Below, one piece after another: positions 25,843 through 34,492 of a stretch of DNA of 45,243 bases. The stretch spans positions 1 to 45,243 of the forward strand of contig JAPLEO010000098.1 in NCBI GenBank assembly GCA_026391125.1, read 5' to 3'. A model generated the notes under the pieces. The model searched no databases, had not been told where the DNA came from, and worked only from the letters and a program-made list of their open reading frames with translations. Within the stretch, counting starts at the first letter, position 1; each line of letters starts with the position of its first letter. The position numbers and the translations under genes are program-made. This stretch comes from Bacteroidota bacterium. GTDB lineage: Bacteria > Bacteroidota > Bacteroidia > Chitinophagales > Chitinophagaceae.

Positions 25843-26940
25843 TTAAGCTTCCTGACCAATCCATACCGCACCACCGATGCTGCTTCTTGTAGCGCCTGTA
25901 ACACTATTTAAAACAGTGTTCTCTTCGCGCCAACGTAGAACTCCTAATAGTGCCATTACGATGGCTTCTTTATCATCTACTAATTGTTTGTCTGGTATAA
26001 TAACTTCCACACCATAGCCACTAATTAATGTAGCAATACGTTTTACCAAAAAACTATTATGTGCGCCACCGCCAGTGATCAATAATTTCGAATTCGCCAG
26101 TGGCTGCTCTGTGTGTAAAGTATTAATCGCATATCCCACTTGCATGGCAATATGTTCGGTATAAGTTCTTAGTGCATCTGAAATTGCTAATGATTTGTTG
26201 GTAATCATTGGATACACCAAATCGGTACCGAAATTATTTGCTAATGATTTCGGATAAGGTTGTTGATAGTATTGTAAATTATTCAGTGCGGTTAATAGCT
26301 CAGTATTGATTTTTCCTGACTCAGCAGTTGCACCTCCTGCATCATATTCCATTCCCATCTCATTACACAACAAATTCAACACCCGATTAGCTGCACAAAT
26401 ATCAAAAGCGATCGGTCGTTCCTTTCTATTCGCAGAAATGTTTGCAATGCCACCAATATTCAACAAGTAGGCATAATCAGACCATAATAATTTTTCACCC
26501 ATTGGAACTATTGGAGCTCCCTGTCCGCCCAACGCAACATCCATCATCCTTAAATCACTCACTACATTAATACCAGTTACCGCGGCAATAGTTGCTCCAT
26601 CCCCCAATTGTCCAGTCATTCCCAGACTTGGTGCATGAAAACTAGTATGTCCATGAGAAGCTATTAATTGAACCCGATGTTGCAATCCAAATTCCTCGAT
26701 GAATCGATTTACCTGCTCTCCAATGTATTTTCCATACGCACAATGCAGTAAGAGATACTCATAGGCCGATAAATTAATCGCGTTTCTCAATCTTTCTGTC
26801 CACTCTCCGTTATAAGAATAGCAGGCACTGGCATGAATCCGATAGGTCCATTTGCCTCCAATTTCCTCAAATTCAGTAAAAACGAGGTCCAAACCGTCTA
26901 AACTGCTCCCGCTCATGAGTCCAATTGCGCTATAAAACAT
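25843..26940 (-). CDS. anmK: anhydro-N-acetylmuramic acid kinase
   Basis: A 365-residue sugar kinase of the Hsp70/actin fold. The start is ATG 26940 (MFYSAIGLMSGSSLDGLDLV), because the phosphate-1 motif GLMSGSSLDGLD begins seven residues in and the only upstream start is a TTG. Other segments: SHGHTSFHAP, QLGDGATIAAVTG, LNIGGIANIS and LITGGGAHNSFL. It phosphorylates and opens 1,6-anhydro-MurNAc to MurNAc-6-phosphate during peptidoglycan recycling. A MurQ etherase, the next step, is not in the window. Divergent from upp. Confidence 0.95.
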   Translation of the reverse strand: MFYSAIGLMSGSSLDGLDLVFTEFEEIGGKWTYRIHASACYSYNGEWTERLRNAINLSAYEYLLLHCAYGKYIGEQVNRFIEEFGLQHRVQLIASHGHTSFHAPSLGMTGQLGDGATIAAVTGINVVSDLRMMDVALGGQGAPIVPMGEKLLWSDYAYLLNIGGIANISANRKERPIAFDICAANRVLNLLCNEMGMEYDAGGATAESGKINTELLTALNNLQYYQQPYPKSLANNFGTDLVYPMITNKSLAISDALRTYTEHIAMQVGYAINTLHTEQPLANSKLLITGGGAHNSFLVKRIATLISGYGVEVIIPDKQLVDDKEAIVMALLGVLRWREENTVLNSVTGATRSSIGGAVWIGQEA

Positions 26941-27009
26941 AAATTTTCTATTACAGTAGTTTGATTTTAGTTTTGACAACTCGAAATTAACTGCAATTAT
27001 CTAAATGTT

Positions 27010-27663
27010 ATGATAGTAAATCTAAGTGACCAACATAGCTTGGTGAGTAACTGGGTGTCTGAATTAAGGGATGTGAATGTACAGGTCGATAGAATGCGTT
27101 TCCGTCGTAACCTGGAGCGTATCGGAGAAATAGCCGCTTATGAAATAAGTAAGGAAATGGCATGGAAAACGGTTGAGATCCCTACTCCGCTTGGCATTCA
27201 CGAGAGTAAGGTATTAGAAGAGCAGCCTGTTTTGGCTACTATTCTAAGGGCTGGTGTTCCCTTACATCATGGTATGATGAACTACTTCGACAGAGCCGAT
27301 CATGCATTCATTTCTGCCTACAGAAAGCACCATCGCGATGGAAGTTTTGAGATCAATTTGCAGTATATGAGCAGTCCTTCTTTGGAAGACAGGATCGTGA
27401 TCATCAGTGATCCAATGCTGGCAACTGGGGCTTCCTTGGTAAAAACTATCCAATATATCAAGGCCGAAGGCAACCCAAAACAGATTTATATAGTATCTGC
27501 TATTGCATGCACGGTGGGGATTGAATTCATTCATCGTGAAGCGGGTAATAATATTAAAATTTGGTGTGGCGATATAGATGATGAGTTAACTGCAAAGGGA
27601 TATATTGTTCCAGGTTTGGGTGATGCTGGCGATTTGTCGTTCGGTGTTAAAGTGCAGTCATAG
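27010..27663 (+). CDS. upp: uracil phosphoribosyltransferase
   Basis: A 217-residue enzyme of usual length. The PRPP-binding motif SDPMLATGAS (133-142) and the uracil-binding C-terminus (GDIDDELTAKGYIVPGLGDAGDLSFG) are conserved, as is ATILRAGVPLHHGM (76-89). It converts uracil and PRPP to UMP. It lies in its own unit; a weak hairpin (CTGTATT/AATACAG, 27680-27702) followed by a T-rich stretch may end it. Together with ade it suggests uptake or recycling of free bases. Confidence 0.96.
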   Translation: MIVNLSDQHSLVSNWVSELRDVNVQVDRMRFRRNLERIGEIAAYEISKEMAWKTVEIPTPLGIHESKVLEEQPVLATILRAGVPLHHGMMNYFDRADHAFISAYRKHHRDGSFEINLQYMSSPSLEDRIVIISDPMLATGASLVKTIQYIKAEGNPKQIYIVSAIACTVGIEFIHREAGNNIKIWCGDIDDELTAKGYIVPGLGDAGDLSFGVKVQS

Positions 27664-27684
27664 TTGAATTGTATTTCATCTGTA

Positions 27685-27713
27685 TTGTAAAAGTTAATAC
27701 AGCCCTAATTTTA
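27685..27713 (+). promoter_or_regulatory. candidate promoter of the PorP/SprF gene
   Basis: TTG (27685-27687), 18-bp spacer, TAATTTTA (27706-27713), which differs from TAnnTTTG only in the last base. Predicted start about 42 bases before the ATG. A second, closer box TAAATTCG (27746-27753) ends 8 bases before the ATG. Confidence 0.35.
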
Positions 27714-27761
27714 TTTTAATGAGGGGGATGTAATCTGCTTTCGCCTAAATTCGAACTACTG

Positions 27762-28772
27762 ATGGGGAAATACAAATTTTTAGTTTTGGTTGGATCTCTG
27801 TTTTTGCTGGGTAAAGCCTCGGCACAGGACCCCCATTTCTCACAGTTTTTTTCTTCCCCACTTACTTTAAACCCTGCCTATACCGGAAAATTTTTTGGTG
27901 ACTATCGGGTAATGGGCAATTATCGCAATCAGTGGCCAACAATCAATAATGCATTTACCACTGCCACTGCAGCCATCGATTTTCATATCCTTCAAAATAG
28001 TATTGCGGCAAACGATACCTGGGGTATTGGATTTGTAGGATACAATGATAATAGCGCCAATGGTGCTGTGAAATTTAATTATGCTTCTTTTTCAACAGCC
28101 TATCATAAAGGATTGGATGAAGATGGCAATCATCAGATCGGCATTGGCTTTCAGGCAACCTATGCCAATATGTTAATTAATACAGCTCAATTAAATTTTG
28201 AAGATCAATTAACAGGCGCAGGTTTTACAGGGATTACTTCTGAGGTTTTCAATAATGCCACACTTCAAACAAAGTATGTCGATCTAAATGCTGGCTTCCT
28301 GTATAACGGTAGTACCTCTGATAAGAATAATTTTTATTTCGGTGTGAGTCTTTATCATATCAACCGTCCGAAGCAAGAATTTACGGGTGCAGTATATAAC
28401 TTAAACCCTCGTGCCAATATTAGTGCTGGTGCTTACTTCCCTGTTGGGGCGTCTAATTTTATTCACTTAAGTGGTTTACAAATGCTTCAAGGTGGCGCTA
28501 GTGAAACAGTAATTGGTGGTGCCTATCAAATGGTGGCAGACCCTGATGCACCAAAGCCTACTAGTTTCTATGCAGGAGCATGGTTTCGATTAAATGATGC
28601 AATTATTCCTTATCTAGGTCTTGAGTTTGGTGACCTGCGAGTTGGGATGAGTTACGATTACAATACCTCTGCATTAAAAACTGCCTCACTCAATAGAGGT
28701 GGTATTGAATTGTCTTTGATCTATGTAAACAGGCCATCAACTGATAAGCCCGTGAATTGTCCGAAGTTTTAA
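27762..28772 (+). CDS. PorP/SprF family type IX secretion membrane protein
   Basis: A 336-residue outer-membrane protein with signal peptide 1-22 (LGKASAQ). The diagnostic family opening DPHFSQFFSSPLTLNPAYTG follows directly (23-42), then NYRNQWP and beta-barrel strands up to the C-terminus. PorP/SprF proteins form a 14-stranded barrel that partners type IX substrates such as SprB-like adhesins. Genomes carry several paralogues, usually next to large gliding or C-terminal-domain proteins; here it stands alone. It ends five bases before the convergent esterase-like gene. Confidence 0.9.
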   Translation: MGKYKFLVLVGSLFLLGKASAQDPHFSQFFSSPLTLNPAYTGKFFGDYRVMGNYRNQWPTINNAFTTATAAIDFHILQNSIAANDTWGIGFVGYNDNSANGAVKFNYASFSTAYHKGLDEDGNHQIGIGFQATYANMLINTAQLNFEDQLTGAGFTGITSEVFNNATLQTKYVDLNAGFLYNGSTSDKNNFYFGVSLYHINRPKQEFTGAVYNLNPRANISAGAYFPVGASNFIHLSGLQMLQGGASETVIGGAYQMVADPDAPKPTSFYAGAWFRLNDAIIPYLGLEFGDLRVGMSYDYNTSALKTASLNRGGIELSLIYVNRPSTDKPVNCPKF

Positions 28773-28777
28773 TTACT

Positions 28778-29740
28778 TCAATTTTTCAAACCTTTCGGAA
28801 ACTCAACAGAAGCTTGCCACTTTTCTCCTTTTTCCCATCGACGCAAGAATCTATAAAAATTATTATTCAAAGTGATTACTTCATTGTGTTCGTTCTCACT
28901 AAAAATAAATAAGGGTTTAGAACTTAGTAAATGATCCATCTGCAATTCTTTTTCAGTGACTGACAATATTTCAACTTTTAAAGAGTCTTTCAATTGGTTC
29001 ATGATCAGATGTGTGTTCTCAAAGGTCCCGCCATCCTTCGTATAAATTTGAATAAATCGATGCCGATTACTTTCTGCCATCCAGTGCAGATAAGCATCGT
29101 TACCACCATACATGGCATCAAACAATAAGAGTTCATCAATTTTATTATACTGAATGATTTTACTAATTACTCTGTAAGCACCACTATGTCCGGCTAAAGT
29201 GATGCTGCAATCCTTGATGGAGTAATGTTTATTTTTGGGAATTATTTTGTTCGATTCCAATTGTTTTAAAAGATCATTGATGAATAGTGCAAACATTTCA
29301 GGTCTTTCTAACTTACCGCCATAACTATCAGGTGCATTCTTTGGTCCTTCTGGGAAAATGATGATCGCATTTCTATTTGCATCTCTAAATTGTTCCGTCA
29401 ATCCGTAAAATCCATTAGCACTATCTATATTATTACTCCATCCATGAAACCAGACCACTAATTCCAATGTTTTTTTGTACTTGATATTTTTTGGAATAAA
29501 AAGATCTACTGAACTATCATTATAATGGTCCTTAAAAGAAAAGTGTTGACCATTATAATTATGCCCATTTGATCGGGCAGAATCTGGGAATGGAGCATAC
29601 CTAGATTGTGTTTTGATACTGTATTCTGTTGGCCCTTTACCTGGGTCAGAAATGATCAAAAAATGTTCCTTTTGCGCTTTTGCATTAACAACAAAAGAGA
29701 AACAAATGCATAGTCCTATGAATATTTTTATTCTTTGCAT
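28778..29740 (-). CDS. secreted alpha/beta-hydrolase, esterase-like
   Basis: A 320-residue protein with signal peptide 1-23 from ATG 29740 (MQRIKIFIGLCICFSFVVNAKAQ); an in-frame TTG upstream is rejected because it would disrupt it. The alpha/beta-hydrolase core shows the oxyanion motif VVWFHGWSNN (96-104), FPEGP (129-133), the nucleophile elbow AGHSGAYR (183-190, S186), then LLLFDAMYG (205-212) as a likely strand with the acid. It probably hydrolyses an ester or carbohydrate ester outside the cytoplasm. No close family is recognised. Confidence 0.78.
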   Translation of the reverse strand: MQRIKIFIGLCICFSFVVNAKAQKEHFLIISDPGKGPTEYSIKTQSRYAPFPDSARSNGHNYNGQHFSFKDHYNDSSVDLFIPKNIKYKKTLELVVWFHGWSNNIDSANGFYGLTEQFRDANRNAIIIFPEGPKNAPDSYGGKLERPEMFALFINDLLKQLESNKIIPKNKHYSIKDCSITLAGHSGAYRVISKIIQYNKIDELLLFDAMYGGNDAYLHWMAESNRHRFIQIYTKDGGTFENTHLIMNQLKDSLKVEILSVTEKELQMDHLLSSKPLFIFSENEHNEVITLNNNFYRFLRRWEKGEKWQASVEFPKGLKN

Positions 29741-29833
29741 CCTTAAAAATATCAATTTAATATCCCACCTCAAAGTTTAGATTAACTGCAAGTTGAATTT
29801 AATCAATTATCTTAGTAATTAAATTCTCCCCGC

Positions 29834-30598
29834 GTGCTGAAAGACATGATCATTGCCATACAGGCTTATTTCTTAGCCCACCGCTTTATCAAAAAGCATA
29901 AGCTTTGGAAATGGATCCTCATTCCTGGGATCATTTACAGTATTCTCTTTGTTTTTGGGATGTATTATTTTGTGCAAACTTCTGGTCAGTTTATTGAATG
30001 GTTGAGTTTAAAAACTGGACTTAAAACTTGGCTTGATACAGTCAACAATAGTTTTTTGGGCTTCCTCTTTACCATGGGCAGTTTATTACTCTGGTTTATT
30101 CTATTATTATTTTATTTCTCTTTATTTAAATACTTGTTCCTCATTATTGGCGCACCTGTATTTGCTTTTCTGAGCGAAAAAACCGAAGCTATTATTGAAG
30201 GAAAAGATATCCCTTTCAATTTTACACAACTCTTAAAAGATATTTTAAGAGGCATCAAGCTTTCTGCAAGAAATAGTCTTTGGCAAACCGTCTATACGCT
30301 TTCTATTTTATTACTCAGTTTCATCCCTATTTTGGGTTGGCTAACACCCCCATTGGCGATCTTGATTGAATGTTATTACTATGGTTTTTCGATGCTAGAT
30401 TATAGCATGGAAAGGCATAAGAAATCTCCTGCTGAAAGCATTTACTATGTTGCAAGTCATAAAGGATTAGCAATCGGAAACGGGATGGTTTTTTACTTAC
30501 TTCATTTTTTACCAATCATTGGTTGGGTGCTCGCACCAGCTTATGCAGTAGTTGCTGCAACACTTAGCATGTATCCATTGAAGCACCCCGAAAATTAA
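29834..30598 (+). CDS. EI24-domain (CysZ-like) membrane protein
   Basis: A 254-residue integral membrane protein of the EI24/CysZ-related family with four to six hydrophobic segments (about 28-50, 70-112, 150-180, 215-245). FKYLFLIIGAPVFAFLSEKTEAIIEG (about 97-122) is the typical EI24 core. CysZ imports sulfate in enterobacteria, but the Bacteroidota members have no tested function. The start is GTG 29834 (MLKDMIIAIQAYF); ATG 29846 is an alternative. The next gene starts 1 bp after its stop, so they are co-transcribed. Confidence 0.82.
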   Translation: MLKDMIIAIQAYFLAHRFIKKHKLWKWILIPGIIYSILFVFGMYYFVQTSGQFIEWLSLKTGLKTWLDTVNNSFLGFLFTMGSLLLWFILLLFYFSLFKYLFLIIGAPVFAFLSEKTEAIIEGKDIPFNFTQLLKDILRGIKLSARNSLWQTVYTLSILLLSFIPILGWLTPPLAILIECYYYGFSMLDYSMERHKKSPAESIYYVASHKGLAIGNGMVFYLLHFLPIIGWVLAPAYAVVAATLSMYPLKHPEN

Positions 30599-30599
30599 T

Positions 30600-31304
30600 A
30601 TGGCAACAGGAAAAGTTTATTTAATCCCTACCGTTCTATACGAAGAAAGTCTGGAAACAATTCCTGTCTATATTTTAGATGCGATCAAAGACTGTCAAGT
30701 TTTTTTTGTAGAAAACGAAAAAACAACTCGTCGTTTTTTCAAAAAACTTTGGAAAGAAATGGTGATCGATGATTACCAGTGGTTTGCCATTCACAAAGCA
30801 GAAGAAGCAGTAAAACAAGAATTTCTACAACATCTAAACGCCGGAAAAAATATTGGGATTGTGAGCGAAGCAGGTTGCCCAAGTGTGGCAGATCCAGGTC
30901 AGCATTTAGTTGCCGCTGCTCAAAAAGCTGGGGTACAAATCAAACCACTTGTAGGCCCAAGCTCCATACTCCTTGCCCTCATGGCTAGCGGTATGAATGG
31001 CCAGTGCTTTCAGTTTCATGGATACTTACCGATTGACTCGTTGGAGAAAAAAAATAAGATCAAAGATTTAGAAACCGATTCACAAAGAAGAAATTGCACC
31101 CAGATCTTTATAGAAACCCCCTACAGAAATAATGCGTTGGTAAAAGATATTCTATCAAATTGTAAAGAAACAACCCAGCTATGTATGGCAGTTGATATCA
31201 CCGGACCAACAGAAAGCATTCTAACAAAAACAATCCGTAATTGGAACCAGAGCGTTCCGGATATTCATAAGCGATTAGCGATATTCCTCTTACACGCAGA
31301 ATAG
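30600..31304 (+). CDS. RsmI-like SAM-dependent (tetrapyrrole-methylase fold) methyltransferase
   Basis: A 234-residue tetrapyrrole-methylase-fold protein like RsmI, the 16S rRNA C1402 2'-O-methyltransferase. Key segments: GKVYLIPTVL (4-13), GIVSEAGCPSVADPG (86-100, SDAGTPxISDPG in RsmI), VGPSSILLALMASG (118-131) and IETPYRN. The deviations from the RsmI consensus (SEAGCPSVADPG, YLP for FLP) suggest the Bacteroidota paralogue subgroup, so rRNA target is uncertain. Directly downstream of the EI24 gene. Ends convergently at heptamer element C. Confidence 0.88.
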   Translation: MATGKVYLIPTVLYEESLETIPVYILDAIKDCQVFFVENEKTTRRFFKKLWKEMVIDDYQWFAIHKAEEAVKQEFLQHLNAGKNIGIVSEAGCPSVADPGQHLVAAAQKAGVQIKPLVGPSSILLALMASGMNGQCFQFHGYLPIDSLEKKNKIKDLETDSQRRNCTQIFIETPYRNNALVKDILSNCKETTQLCMAVDITGPTESILTKTIRNWNQSVPDIHKRLAIFLLHAE

Positions 31305-31443
31305 AAGAAAGTGAAGAGATAAAAGTGAAGAGTGAAGAGTGGAGCAAAAACTGGTAAGTAAAGAGTTAATCATCTTTTCACAAGACCAACTCTTAACTAT
31401 CCAACTTACAATCCTCTCTTCACTTTTATCTATTATCTTTTAT
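31305..31443. repeat. heptamer repeat element C, inverted repeat
   Basis: Left arm 31311-31338 reads GTGAAGA/GATAAAA-type units. Right arm 31416-31443 reads CTCTTCA, CTTTTAT, CTATTAT, CTTTTAT in exact 7-bp register. GATAAAAGTGAAGAG (31318-31332) is the perfect reverse complement of 31416-31430, and inner arms AAGAGTT (31361-31367) and AACTCTT (31388-31394) also pair. It starts right after the methylase stop and ends ten bases before the opposing gene's stop. It shares a 15-mer with element A. No reading frame here is credible. Confidence 0.88.
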
Positions 31444-31452
31444 CTTATTTTC

Positions 31453-31839
31453 TTATTTCGGTTTTATCTCCATCTGAATATTTGCGCCTTGTATATTGTA
31501 AATACTATCTACAATATAACTTTCAGTGCCACGCCAAGGTAAGCTTCCAAAATACCTTTTATAATGCAGCTCTAATTCTTTGCCAGAATTTTCTAATAAT
31601 TTTTTAGCAACAGATTCGCTAGTAACGCTAAATTCAAAATTGTTACTTTCTACATTGGCTTTGAAACCGCTCTGGATAATTTTGCCTTCGTAAGTTTTAA
31701 AGAGGATCCCTTTTTGTTGGAAGGTATTTAATTGTCCGGCCTTGGTTCCTTCTGCATATACAAAATAGAAACGCCAGTAGAAAAAGATCACAAATGCAAA
31801 CAATACGATTGCTGTGAAAATCCAAAGTATTTTTTTCAT
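31453..31839 (-). CDS. small single-pass membrane protein, unknown function
   Basis: 128 residues. One N-terminal transmembrane segment (about 4-23, ILWIFTAIVLFAFVIFFYW) is followed by a soluble part of about 100 residues with alternating strands (KGILFKTYEGKIIQSGFKA, NNFEFSVTSESVAKKL, KELELHYKRYFGSLPWRGTESYIV). I recognise no enzymatic domain. It looks anchored in the inner membrane with its domain in the periplasm. It lies 11 bp after the M28 peptidase gene on the same strand, so probably in one transcript. Confidence 0.8.
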   Translation of the reverse strand: MKKILWIFTAIVLFAFVIFFYWRFYFVYAEGTKAGQLNTFQQKGILFKTYEGKIIQSGFKANVESNNFEFSVTSESVAKKLLENSGKELELHYKRYFGSLPWRGTESYIVDSIYNIQGANIQMEIKPK

Positions 31840-31850
31840 GTGTCGATTAT

Positions 31851-33215
31851 TTATAATCCGTACTGGTCTACAAGATAAATCAAACCTGCCATATTTACTG
31901 CACCCAAGAGCAATTCTCTTTTATTGACATTTTCGAAAACATCGCTTCTTGCATGGTGCAAATCAAAATAGCGTTGCGGGTCAGGAATCAATCCACACAT
32001 GGGTGTTCCGAAGGCAGCTGCTAACGGACCAATATCAGCACCCCCACCACCATCGATCATTCGATCGGTGCCATAAGGTCTTAATAGAGGCAGCCAATTT
32101 TGAACCTTAACTAATTTAGATTTGTCTTTAAAAGAAAAACCAAATCCTCTTGGAGTAAATCCGCCCTCATCGCTTTCTAAAGCGAAAATGTGTTTTTCAT
32201 TATTTGCTTTTGCTTGTTCAGCATATTTAGAACCGCCTCTTAATCCATTTTCTTCATTCGCAAACAATACAAAATGAATCGTGTGTTTAGGTTTGTATCC
32301 TAAAGCTTTCATGGCACGAAGCACTTCAATGGTATGCACAATACCAGCGCCATCATCATGTGCACCTTCGTTCACATCCCAACTATCTAAGTGACCGCCA
32401 ATAGTTATGATCTCATCTGGAAACTCTGAACCTTTCAAAACTGCTATTACATTATGTCCGATGGTATCTGGAAGGAATTGTCCGTTTGTTTTCAAGGATA
32501 CTTTAAAACCTGTCTTGATACTCCATAGATAGTCAGCGTCACGCGGACCAACTGCAACTGCAGGGATCTTGGTGATACCCTCTGTATAAGCCATAGCACC
32601 AGTATGTGGATCGTTCGCAGATGATTCGGTTAAAGAACGGATCATCACTGCTACTGCGCCATATTTTGCAGCACGACTTGGTCCGGATCTACGATACATC
32701 CCCGTTTCTCCATAGGATACAAATGGCATGAGGTTGGTAGGATTGAATCCGTAATTATAATATACGATCTTATCTTTTACTTCGTCTTTTCTTCTTTCCA
32801 ACTCATCAAAGTCGGCAACCATGAGTACGTCGGCAGTGATGGTTTTTCCTTCACTACCCATTGAATTTCCAAGCGCTAACACATCTAATGCACGAGACGC
32901 TTTCTTTTTATCGAGCTCCGTGATCACAGCTTTATCCTGGCCACCCCTCACCCAATGTGGCAGCATGCATTCTTGCATGATCACTTGGTCTGGTCCAATA
33001 TGTTCTAAAGTAGCTTTACCCCAAAGTTCTGCTTTGGCAAACTGAGGGGAGCCTGCTAGGCGTCCGCCTACTTGTTTTGTTAATTGATACAGCAGATCAT
33101 AGGCAGTACCATTTCTTAAAATTTCGTCTGAAAATTTCTTGATCATGACAGAATCTCGGTCCTGTGCAATGGCCAATAAAGGCAAAAGGGCTATTACTGC
33201 AATTAGTCTTTTCAT
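31851..33215 (-). CDS. secreted M28 family zinc aminopeptidase/carboxypeptidase
   Basis: A 454-residue protein with signal peptide 1-18 (MKRLIAVIALLPLLAIAQ; start 33215, not the in-frame start 17 codons earlier). A PA-like insert (about 125-240) precedes the M28 peptidase core: H275 and D277 in GGHLDSWD, D287 in GAHDDGAG (bridging), E321/E322 in FANEENG, and a later D and H in DGGGGADI and DLHHARSD. The layout is that of plasma glutamate carboxypeptidase (carboxypeptidase Q)-like enzymes. It should release amino acids from peptides in the periplasm or outside. Confidence 0.93.
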   Translation of the reverse strand: MKRLIAVIALLPLLAIAQDRDSVMIKKFSDEILRNGTAYDLLYQLTKQVGGRLAGSPQFAKAELWGKATLEHIGPDQVIMQECMLPHWVRGGQDKAVITELDKKKASRALDVLALGNSMGSEGKTITADVLMVADFDELERRKDEVKDKIVYYNYGFNPTNLMPFVSYGETGMYRRSGPSRAAKYGAVAVMIRSLTESSANDPHTGAMAYTEGITKIPAVAVGPRDADYLWSIKTGFKVSLKTNGQFLPDTIGHNVIAVLKGSEFPDEIITIGGHLDSWDVNEGAHDDGAGIVHTIEVLRAMKALGYKPKHTIHFVLFANEENGLRGGSKYAEQAKANNEKHIFALESDEGGFTPRGFGFSFKDKSKLVKVQNWLPLLRPYGTDRMIDGGGGADIGPLAAAFGTPMCGLIPDPQRYFDLHHARSDVFENVNKRELLLGAVNMAGLIYLVDQYGL

Positions 33216-33355
33216 TAGCTTGAAGGTGGTTTGCGCTAAAGTTAACCATTTGTTGTGTTTGAGCAATATGGTATGAACGGCGTTTTATAAACGGATAAAT
33301 AATTGTTACTTGCATCCGAATAGGCTTTCCGCCTTTCAAGTATAAATTTCGAATT

Positions 33356-34492
33356 ATGCGTATAGGTATTGTTTGCTACCCCACATTTGGTGGAAGTGGT
33401 GTTTTGGCAACCGAACTCGGTAAGGCTTTGGCAGATGAAGGGCACGAAGTGCATTTTATTACCTATCAACAACCAGTACGACTCAACGTATTCAACGCGA
33501 ATATTTTTTATCACGAAGTAAGGGTACCAACTTATCCTTTATTTGATTATCCTCCATATGAAGTTGCATTGGCAAGTACCATGGTGGATGTGATCATGAA
33601 TCATGATCTGGATTTATTACATGTACACTATGCGATTCCTCATGCATCTGCCGCATATATGGCAAAGCAGATCGTGAAACAAAAAACAGGAAGAAATATT
33701 CCGGTGATCACCACTTTACACGGAACAGATATAACGCTGGTAGGTAAGGATAAAATGTATGAGCCGGTGGTTACATTTTCAATTAATGAAAGTGATGCCA
33801 TTACAGCTGTATCTCAGAATTTAAAGGATGAGACCTTCAAAAACTTTGCGATCACAAAAGATATCGATGTCATTTACAATTTTGTAGATGTTACCCGTTT
33901 CAATAAAAAGCCAATCGATGCATTCCGTAAAGTGATAGCACCACATGGCGAAAAGATCTTGATGCACGCATCTAACTTTAGAAAAGTAAAACGTATTGAT
34001 GATGTGGTCACCATTTTTGCAAATGTGCGCAAAGCCATGCCTGCAAAATTATTGATGGTGGGTGATGGACCAGAGCGCCATGCTGCAGAAGAACAAGCGC
34101 GTGCACTAGGCATTGAAGAAGATATCAGGTTTTTAGGAAAGCAAGAACAGATGGAAGACATCTTAGCGGTAAGCGATATGTTCTTACTTCCTTCTGAATA
34201 TGAAAGTTTTGGATTGGCGGCTCTTGAAGCAATGGCAGCAAAAGCAGTCGTGATCAGCACCAACGCAGGAGGTTTAGCAGAAATTAATATTCAAGGGGTT
34301 ACTGGCTTTATGGCCAATGTGGGCGATACAAAATCGATGAGTGAATTTGCCATTGAACTGCTTCAAGATGAAGAGCGATTAACAAAAATGAAAGAAGCAG
34401 CTTATCAACAAGCTTGCTTATTTGATATCAGTAAGATCATTCCCGTCTACGAAAAATTGTATAGCAGATTTTGTAGGATGCAAATTTCTTAA
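33356..34492 (+). CDS. bshA: N-acetyl-alpha-D-glucosaminyl L-malate synthase
   Basis: A 378-residue GT4 glycosyltransferase whose opening (GIVCYPTFGGSGVLATELG, 4-22) and HFITYQQPVRL are typical of BshA. The donor-binding E-x7-E motif is at E283-E291 (EYESFGLAALEAM). It joins UDP-GlcNAc and L-malate, the first step of bacillithiol synthesis; bshB and bshC are not in the window. The gene's TAA stop shares the palindrome TTAA (34489-34492) with the opposing aminotransferase stop. Confidence 0.95.
   Translation: MRIGIVCYPTFGGSGVLATELGKALADEGHEVHFITYQQPVRLNVFNANIFYHEVRVPTYPLFDYPPYEVALASTMVDVIMNHDLDLLHVHYAIPHASAAYMAKQIVKQKTGRNIPVITTLHGTDITLVGKDKMYEPVVTFSINESDAITAVSQNLKDETFKNFAITKDIDVIYNFVDVTRFNKKPIDAFRKVIAPHGEKILMHASNFRKVKRIDDVVTIFANVRKAMPAKLLMVGDGPERHAAEEQARALGIEEDIRFLGKQEQMEDILAVSDMFLLPSEYESFGLAALEAMAAKAVVISTNAGGLAEINIQGVTGFMANVGDTKSMSEFAIELLQDEERLTKMKEAAYQQACLFDISKIIPVYEKLYSRFCRMQIS

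Noticed and set aside
33874..34263. 129-codon frame antisense to bshA
   Set aside because: Shadow of a well-conserved glycosyltransferase gene; no motif or start signal.
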